Below, piece after piece: positions 37,701 to 41,727 of a stretch of DNA of 41,727 nt. Each line of letters starts with the position of its first letter. Position 1 is the stretch's first letter. Below the pieces are notes generated by a model. It ran no database searches. It was not told the DNA's origin and saw only the letters and a program-made list of their open reading frames with translations. The stretch is from Kiloniellaceae bacterium (GTDB taxonomy: Bacteria; Pseudomonadota; Alphaproteobacteria; Kiloniellales; J153), in contig JAJFGJ010000015.1 of the NCBI GenBank assembly GCA_021776175.1, forward strand, positions 1 through 41,727, written 5' to 3'. The position numbers and the translations under genes are program-made.

Positions 37701-38312
37701 GCGCATCTCATTTTGCGGTTTTGGGATCCGGGGTCCGGGCGGATGACCCTGGCCGGTCACGATTTGCGCGACTACCGGCTCGACGATCTGCGCCGTCACA
37801 TCGCCTTGGTCGCTCAGGACACCTATCTCTTCAACACCTCGCTTGGCGACAACATCGCGATCGCCAAGCCGGAAGCCACGGCGGCGGAGGTGATCGAGGC
37901 GGTGCGCCGGGCGGCCCTGGCGGACTTCATCGCCGGCTTGCCCCAAGGCCTGGATACGCCGGTGGGCGAACGCGGCATGGCCCTATCGGGCGGGCAGAGG
38001 CAAAGGGTTGCCATCGCGCGCGCCTTCCTGCGCGATGCCCCGGTGCTGGTCTTGGACGAAGCGACCTCGAACCTGGACGCCGAGAGCGAGAAACTGGTCC
38101 ACAAGGCCCTGCGCGATCTCATGGCCCATCGCACCACCATCGTTATCGCGCACCGCCTGTCTACCGTGCGCGAGGCCGACAGGATCGTGGTCATGGACCG
38201 GGGTCGCGTGATCGAGACCGGGCCGCACGGCGAACTCCTGGCCCGAGGCGGCGCTTACGCGCAACTGATCGAGCGTCAACTAACCAGCGGGCAACCTTTA
38301 GTCGTTGACTAG
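34704..38312 (+). CDS. Fused ABC exporter, CydDC-like (TMD-NBD-TMD-NBD)
   Basis: A 1202-residue single-chain ABC exporter. Half 1: membrane domain about 15-310, Walker A GSSGSGKSS near 370, signature LSGGQRQR near 475, Walker B VLDEALSAVD. Half 2: membrane domain about 635-930, Walker A GPSGAGKTT near 989, signature LSGGQRQR near 1094, Walker B VLDEATSNLD. Both nucleotide sites look catalytically intact, and the halves are joined by a Gly/Ala/Pro-rich linker (about 575-630). The order and the LTRTGDVLVSLIDGVEHLEVYFGKYLPQ-type first domain resemble the CydD and CydC halves of the thiol exporter of cytochrome bd maturation, usually two genes; no cydAB is in the window. A broader exporter role is possible. 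ATG 34704 has GGCGAGG upstream. The 3' end overlaps the convergent monooxygenase-fold gene by 15 bases. Confidence 0.8.
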   Translation: MYFNPRLWVFTAGVRGRIWGSVALGLFSTALGIARLALLGWLLALVFAGAPLSDLAAGSALVALAVLLRGGLEYARIMVAHRTAAAVQLNLRARLYDKVVELGPAFFGLTRTGDVLVSLIDGVEHLEVYFGKYLPQLFIATLSPILIFAFVAWLDLPVALVFLLAALATLVAPAAFHHWDNKNSLARARAYGDFAAEFLDSIQGLATLKAFGQSQARGQLLAGKAQVLFRATMGVLMTNTLSRGITDTGIAVGAAAALGLGAVRVGQGEMSLGALLIVLMLGIEVFRPLRDLRSLLHEGMLAQSAAGKILELFAQEPPVRDVARVRAPAGGPWGEAAVEFQDVHFSYPGGRGETHAGLSFAAEAGERIGIVGSSGSGKSSMVRLLLRFYDPQAGRISLGGRDLRDLSFAQIRSQLAIVNQDTTLFHGSVEDNLRFGNPSASEDELVAAARAANAHDFIMDLPQGYGAVIGERGIKLSGGQRQRIAIARAVLRDAPILVLDEALSAVDAENEAVIQEALDRLMVGRTTLILAHRLSSIIGADRILVLGQGRVMESGSHDALMAKRGAYFRLMGDQALDRGQERTQAAKRGAVQFLEAAAPVLAPAATGAPVPEGGILAASGLGWAGAISLLMRIVAPWRGRLALTFLFGISRVVAFISVGLVSALAVAAVKSGDPIFSFIAALMILAPAAGVLHWLESWVAHDMAFRLLAQMRIDLFRKVDSLAPAYLVRRRTGDLVAMATHDVELVEFFFAHTIAPAFVAVLVPGAAIFGLAWVAPSLALALLPFLLVVGISPFLLRRRIDRLASRDREALGALNAHTVDTIQGLTEILAFQREAARREAFLDLTRRHHAVRLPFFAELTMQTALVEVMTTWGGLAIVLAGGALAVSGAISPLYLPLLTLLAMAAFLPVSEIADIGRQLADTLGATRRLNTVHGEPVPVADGTLDVESRQEDGADLAFENVSFHYTDAARPALHQVSLRIEAGQTVALVGPSGAGKTTMAHLILRFWDPGSGRMTLAGHDLRDYRLDDLRRHIALVAQDTYLFNTSLGDNIAIAKPEATAAEVIEAVRRAALADFIAGLPQGLDTPVGERGMALSGGQRQRVAIARAFLRDAPVLVLDEATSNLDAESEKLVHKALRDLMAHRTTIVIAHRLSTVREADRIVVMDRGRVIETGPHGELLARGGAYAQLIERQLTSGQPLVVD

Positions 38313-38594
38313 GGCGCAGGCGGTGCGGATGCGCTCGACGATCAGATCGTTGGTATCGTTCCGGTAGGCCGCCATGTGCGGAGTCTCGCCATGGGTGTCG
38401 AGGGCCACCTGATCGGCATAGACCTCGTAGAGAAAAACCCGGTCGCTGGCGTCGATCGGCACTAGCACATCGAATTGCAGACAGCCCGGTTCCGTATCCA
38501 GGCAAGTCTCGCCGTGTTGGCGCGCGCGATCGGCGAAGGCATCGCGCCGGCCCGGTTTCAGTTTCAATTCCACGACCAGGGAAATCTTACCCAT
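38298..38594 (-). CDS. ABM-fold (YgiN-like) monooxygenase-type protein
   Basis: A 98-residue protein of the antibiotic biosynthesis monooxygenase/YgiN dimeric alpha-beta barrel family. Family traits: SLVVELKLKPGRRDAF start, CLDTEPGCLQFDVL and FLYEVYADQVALDTHGETPHMAAY. Members oxidise quinol-like or polycyclic compounds or bind heme; the substrate here is unknown. AGAGAGG precedes the ATG at 38594. Its end overlaps the end of the ABC gene by 15 bases on the opposite strand. Confidence 0.85.
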   Translation of the reverse strand: MGKISLVVELKLKPGRRDAFADRARQHGETCLDTEPGCLQFDVLVPIDASDRVFLYEVYADQVALDTHGETPHMAAYRNDTNDLIVERIRTACALVND

Positions 38595-38629
38595 GTGCTA
38601 TGCCTCTCTTTATATTGACTGTTGTGAGC

Positions 38630-40051
38630 TTAAAGCGGTGGGGCCTCTTGAGTGCAAGAGGTTTCGCGTTCGTAAGCGGCGGCGGCGCGCAGGATAAGCG
38701 CCTCGTCGAAGGGCCGGCCGATCAATTGCATGGCTGTCGGCAGGCCGTTGGCCGTGCGTCCGGCCGGCACGCTCATGGCCGGCAGGCCGGTGTAGTTGAA
38801 GGGCCGCACGCAGTGCCCGGTCATGGTCAGAAATTCCATGAAGCCCGGGTTCGCCGACACATCCGAATCGGCGATGCTGGGCACCGGAATGGTCCAGACC
38901 GGGGTGTGCAGGATATCGGCCTTGGCGAAGACGCTCTCTTCCAGGGCCGCCAAGACGGCTTGGCGCAGATTCAGGGCCTCGATGTAGCGGGTCGCCGGAT
39001 ACATGAGGCCGGGCAGCAGGCGGCCCAGGGTTTGCGGTCCGTAGTCGTCCGGGCGCTCGCGCATCCAGCGGGCGTGATAGGCCGCGCCCTCGGCGCCGAT
39101 GATCAAGACATTGAGCGGATTGGCCAACTCGACCACATCCGGCAGGCGGACCGGTACGATCTCGGCGCCGAGATCCTCGAAGACCTTCAGGCTGGCGCGC
39201 ACCAGGTCCGCGACCTCGGCCTCCACCGGGTCGTAGAAATAATTCTCCGGCACCGCGATGCGCAGGCCCTTCACGCCCTCGGCCAAGCCGGCACTGTAGT
39301 CCGGCACCGGTGCTTGGGAAGCGGTCGGATCGGCTGGGTCTGGCCCGGCGATGGCTTGCAGTATGAGCGCCGCGTCGGCCACGGTCCGGGTCAGCGGCCC
39401 GATGTGGTCGAGAGTGAAAGACAAGGGCATGGCTCCGGCGCGGCTGACCCGGCCATAGGTTGGTTTAAGGCCGATCAGGCCGCAGCAGGCGGCGGGCAGG
39501 CGGATCGATCCGCCGGTATCGGAGCCGAGCGCGCCATAGATCAGCCGCCCCGCGACGGCGGCGGCCGAGCCGCTGGAGGAGCCGCCGGTGATGTAATCCG
39601 TGTTCCAGGGATTGCGCGGGGTGCCGGTAATGTCGTTGTGGCCGGTGGTGCCCAGCGCGAACTCGACCATGTGGAGGCGCGCGATGTCGAGCGCCCCGGC
39701 CCGGTCGAGGCCGGCGATCGCACTCGATGTTTGGTTCGGCACGAAATCGGACAGGACGCGCGACCCGCAGGCGGCCGGAAGGCCGGCACGGTAGAACATA
39801 TCCTTGTGGGCCAGGGGCACGCCGTGCAGGGGACCGCGCGGTCCTTCCTTGGCCAGGGCCGCGTCGGCCTCGTCGGCGGCGCGCAGGGCCGCTTCGGGGT
39901 CGATGCCCGCGATGCAGTGTAAGACCCCGCCAAAGCGCTCGATGCGCGACAGGCAGGCCTGCGTCGCCTCGCGGGACGAGACCGCGCGCGTCGCGATTGC
40001 CTGGGCCACCTCGCTCAGACTCAGGGCCGCGAGGCTATCGCCCTGGCTCAC
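38630..40051 (-). CDS. Amidase (amidase-signature family, AtzE/GatA-like)
   Basis: A 473-residue amidase-signature enzyme. The Ser-cisSer-Lys triad is intact: Lys in PLAHKDMFYRAG, cis-Ser in GGSSSGSAAAVAG and nucleophile Ser in GSDTGGSIRLPAACCG. The 70-residue gene just upstream resembles the AtzG/GatC partner, so this is probably the catalytic subunit of a GatCA-like two-component amidase; AtzE hydrolyses 1-carboxybiuret, but the substrate here is not known. Start is GTG at 40051, overlapping the partner stop (GTGA), which signals translational coupling. Confidence 0.85.
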   Translation of the reverse strand: MSQGDSLAALSLSEVAQAIATRAVSSREATQACLSRIERFGGVLHCIAGIDPEAALRAADEADAALAKEGPRGPLHGVPLAHKDMFYRAGLPAACGSRVLSDFVPNQTSSAIAGLDRAGALDIARLHMVEFALGTTGHNDITGTPRNPWNTDYITGGSSSGSAAAVAGRLIYGALGSDTGGSIRLPAACCGLIGLKPTYGRVSRAGAMPLSFTLDHIGPLTRTVADAALILQAIAGPDPADPTASQAPVPDYSAGLAEGVKGLRIAVPENYFYDPVEAEVADLVRASLKVFEDLGAEIVPVRLPDVVELANPLNVLIIGAEGAAYHARWMRERPDDYGPQTLGRLLPGLMYPATRYIEALNLRQAVLAALEESVFAKADILHTPVWTIPVPSIADSDVSANPGFMEFLTMTGHCVRPFNYTGLPAMSVPAGRTANGLPTAMQLIGRPFDEALILRAAAAYERETSCTQEAPPL

Positions 40052-40260
40052 GGCGCATCTCCGCGCCGGGTCAGGCGCCGCTGGGCCAAGGTAAAGCCCG
40101 AGGGTTCGGTGCCAAAAGGCAGGGCCCGATCCGCCGCGTTCGCCAAGGCGGCCAGGCGCCGTGCCGTAGCCGCCGGCTCGCGCAGCCGTGCGGCCTCCAG
40201 ATCCGCGCTCTGAAATCGCTTTAGCCAGACGCCAAGATCGTCCGGGTCGTCCTTTGTCAT
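40048..40260 (-). CDS. Small AtzG/DUF4089-like amidase partner
   Basis: A 70-residue protein without membrane segment: DDPDDLGVWLKRFQSADLEAAR helical start, ATARRLAALANAADRALP, then FGTEPSGFTLAQRRLTRR. The pattern of a helical N-terminus followed by a (D/T)EP-x-F tail matches the DUF4089/AtzG family, which stabilises an amidase partner as GatC does GatA. It overlaps the downstream amidase by 4 bases. The assignment relies on size, tail motif and this neighbour; it is short, so confidence is moderate. Confidence 0.65.
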   Translation of the reverse strand: MTKDDPDDLGVWLKRFQSADLEAARLREPAATARRLAALANAADRALPFGTEPSGFTLAQRRLTRRGDAP

Positions 40261-40393
40261 GGTGCGCCCTCAGTTTTGCATGGCAAACCAGAAGTTTAAG
40301 TCACGCGGCCGCTTGTGTCACCGCCTCTGGGACCGGTGCTCTTGTGGCGGCGCGGCAGACAATCGTATGTAAACCATTCAGGTACTAGGGTCC

Positions 40394-40405
40394 GGTTCAC
40401 GAACC
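40394..40405. repeat. Small inverted repeat upstream of the response regulator
   Basis: GGTTC-ac-GAACC, extended by AGGGT/ACCCT outside, lies 28 bases before the ATG of the regulator. Position is suitable for a self-binding site of a LuxR-type regulator, but this is inference. Confidence 0.35.
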
Positions 40406-40433
40406 CTGAATCCGTGTCTTGCGAGGATTGCCA

Positions 40434-41096
40434 ATGCGCGCCCTGGTGGCGGACGATCATCCCCTGGTAGTGGATGCCCTGACACAGTATTTGCGCGAGA
40501 TCGACCCAGGTGCCGAAGTTCTGGGCGCCACGGATATGGGGGGCGCGCTCGCCCTTCTGGCCGCCGGCGGGGCCTTTGACTTGATATTGCTGAACTTTCA
40601 TATGCCCGGCATGGAAAACCTGGAGGGCCTGCGCCAAGCGCGCGATGCTTGCTCCAAGGTTCCCGTGGTGATGATCGGCGGCTCGGCCCGGCTGCAGGAC
40701 ATGCTGGCCGCGCTGGATCAGGGCGCCGCCGGGGTCATTCCCAAGGATTATACCAGGATCGCCATCATCAAGGCTCTGGAACTCATTCTCGCGGGCGAAC
40801 CCCACGTGCCGGCCCGGCTCCTGGGCGGCGCCGGCGGGCTGCGCGAAGCCAGCACGCCCTACTCGGCCGGGGGGCAGGCGCAGCAAAACGGCCCCCTGGC
40901 CACGCTGAACGCACGCGAGCGCGAGGTTCTGGCGCTTCTGTCCGAGGGCCTTTCCAACGCCGATATCGGCACGGCCCTCGCCATGACGGCCAACGGCGCC
41001 AACCATCACCTGAAGAACATTTACCGCAAGCTCGGGGTTCGCAAGCGGACCCAAGCCATGGCGGTATTTTTCGAGGATCGCCGGCGCCCGGCCTGA
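40434..41096 (+). CDS. NarL/LuxR-type response regulator with Asn at the phosphoacceptor
   Basis: A 220-residue regulator: receiver domain about 1-120 and LuxR-type helix-turn-helix about 150-212 (LNAREREVLALLSEGLSNADIGTALAMTANGANHHLKNIYRKLGV). The acidic pocket Asp7-Asp8 (ADDHP) and the conserved Lys (GVIPKD) are present, but the phosphorylated Asp is Asn54 (DLILLNFHMPGM; codon AAC). It should therefore not be activated by ordinary phosphorylation and may act constitutively, by ligand binding or by protein contact. ATG 40434 with GAGGA upstream is chosen; a TTG at 40419 is less likely. No sensor kinase is adjacent; the kinase at 10.5 kb is far away. Confidence 0.88.
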   Translation: MRALVADDHPLVVDALTQYLREIDPGAEVLGATDMGGALALLAAGGAFDLILLNFHMPGMENLEGLRQARDACSKVPVVMIGGSARLQDMLAALDQGAAGVIPKDYTRIAIIKALELILAGEPHVPARLLGGAGGLREASTPYSAGGQAQQNGPLATLNAREREVLALLSEGLSNADIGTALAMTANGANHHLKNIYRKLGVRKRTQAMAVFFEDRRRPA

Positions 41097-41162
41097 CAGG
41101 CCATCATCGGCCTTGGCCGTCTTCTCGAGACGCCACCCATTCAAGTATAAAAAGTACCAGAA

Positions 41163-41181
41163 TAAGTAGTTATGCTACTTA
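41163..41181. promoter_or_regulatory. Inverted repeat TAAGTAG-ttatg-CTACTTA upstream of the chemoreceptor
   Basis: Perfect 7-bp arms in an AT-rich 259-base spacer (41097-41355) between the regulator and the chemoreceptor. Spacer DNA from 41140 to 41260 is much AT-richer than the rest and also has ACACC...GGTGT arms near 41181-41213. It probably holds the chemoreceptor promoter; I cannot name the sigma factor. Confidence 0.4.
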
Positions 41182-41355
41182 CACCTATGCTTTTGTCTTA
41201 CATATTTGGTGTATGCAGAACTAATTTCTAAGACTTAAGTATAGTTTCACATATGTGCTTTAGTTTGCTGTGTGTCATCGAGGCACGGGCAGAGATCGCA
41301 TGGCCACGCTTGCCAGGGTCCACCCAGCGCGTATGAAATTTTGGAGACTGAAATC

Positions 41356-41727
41356 ATGGCATCCGTCGTCAAATCAATTGGCCTGAACCAGATCCGGACC
41401 AAGCTGGCCGGTCTGTTCTTGTTGTTCGGCATGGTGCCGGCACTGGTTCTTTTCGGGGTCTACATATGGTCCGAGTCGGACTTCCGGCAGGCCGCCGGCG
41501 ATCCCATGAAATACTCCGCCGTTTCGATCAACGACACGATCGACCGTAACCTGTTCGAGCGTTACGGGGACGTGCAGGCCTTCGGCCTCAACGCGGCGGC
41601 GCGGGATCCGGTTAACTGGCGCGACCGCACGGCGGGCAACCCGCTGATCGCGGCCATGAACGGCTACATGACCGGCTATGGCATTTACCGCCTGATGGTG
41701 CTGGTCGATACCTCCGGCGATGTGCTG
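41356..41727 (+). CDS. Methyl-accepting chemotaxis protein, N-terminal fragment (runs off window)
   Basis: The 124 codons in the window start MASVVKSIGLNQIRTKL, followed by a membrane helix (LAGLFLLFGMVPALVLFGVYIW, about 18-39) and a periplasmic sensor region with NDTIDRNLFERYGDVQAFGL. I associate this pattern with chemoreceptors of Magnetospirillum-like Rhodospirillales. The signalling domain lies beyond the right edge, so the call is not proven. GGAG lies 10 bases before the ATG at 41356. Confidence 0.7.
   Translation, partial: MASVVKSIGLNQIRTKLAGLFLLFGMVPALVLFGVYIWSESDFRQAAGDPMKYSAVSINDTIDRNLFERYGDVQAFGLNAAARDPVNWRDRTAGNPLIAAMNGYMTGYGIYRLMVLVDTSGDVL

Overview
The window looks like a chromosomal segment of a high-GC alphaproteobacterium, most likely from the Rhodospirillales. 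The evidence is a DUF4170 protein (a family typical of Alphaproteobacteria), a Caulobacter-type sphingolipid cluster, an sdhCDAB operon, a leucine leader peptide in front of leuA, and the start of a chemoreceptor with a DRNLFERYGDVQAF-type sensor region. The taxonomic call is an inference from gene content only.

Layout. The left edge carries the end of an IS5-like insertion sequence. Next to it is a leftward sphingolipid operon, transcribed fatty acyl-AMP ligase, CerR, AcpR, serine palmitoyltransferase (144-4524), with a 1.1 kb gene-free leader region containing a good sigma70-type promoter. From 5.6 to 12.2 kb lie a PagL-like outer-membrane deacylase, a His/Met-rich exported protein, an ACT protein plus a Tnr3-type Nudix hydrolase, gamma-glutamyltransferase and a soluble PAS histidine kinase. 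From 12.2 to 19.2 kb are leuA with its attenuator-type leader, a CapK-like adenylate-forming enzyme with a glycine-zipper lipoprotein, a DUF2459 lipoprotein, a 38-residue membrane protein behind a near-consensus promoter, and a creatinase-like plus nitrilase-like pair.

At 19.3-21.4 kb a visibly AT-richer insert carries an AAA ATPase and an RloB/TOPRIM-like protein, which is an AbiL/RloAB-type putative phage-defence pair. After it come ubiD, a cluster of non-coding fold-back repeats around a small orphan gene, an NfeD/SPFH membrane pair, DUF4170, a gamma-glutamylcyclotransferase-like protein, sdhCDAB, another fold-back repeat, prfC, recQ and a LysR regulator. The right end has a fused 1202-residue CydDC-like ABC exporter, a monooxygenase-fold protein, an AtzG/AtzE-like amidase pair, a NarL-type regulator whose phosphoacceptor Asp is Asn, and a truncated chemoreceptor gene.

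The most interesting points are the defence pair in low-GC DNA, the sphingolipid operon ending directly at an IS element with no ceramide synthase gene in the window, the leucine leader peptide, the metal-ligand-depleted creatinase-like protein, and the atypical response regulator. No rRNA, tRNA or CRISPR array was found.
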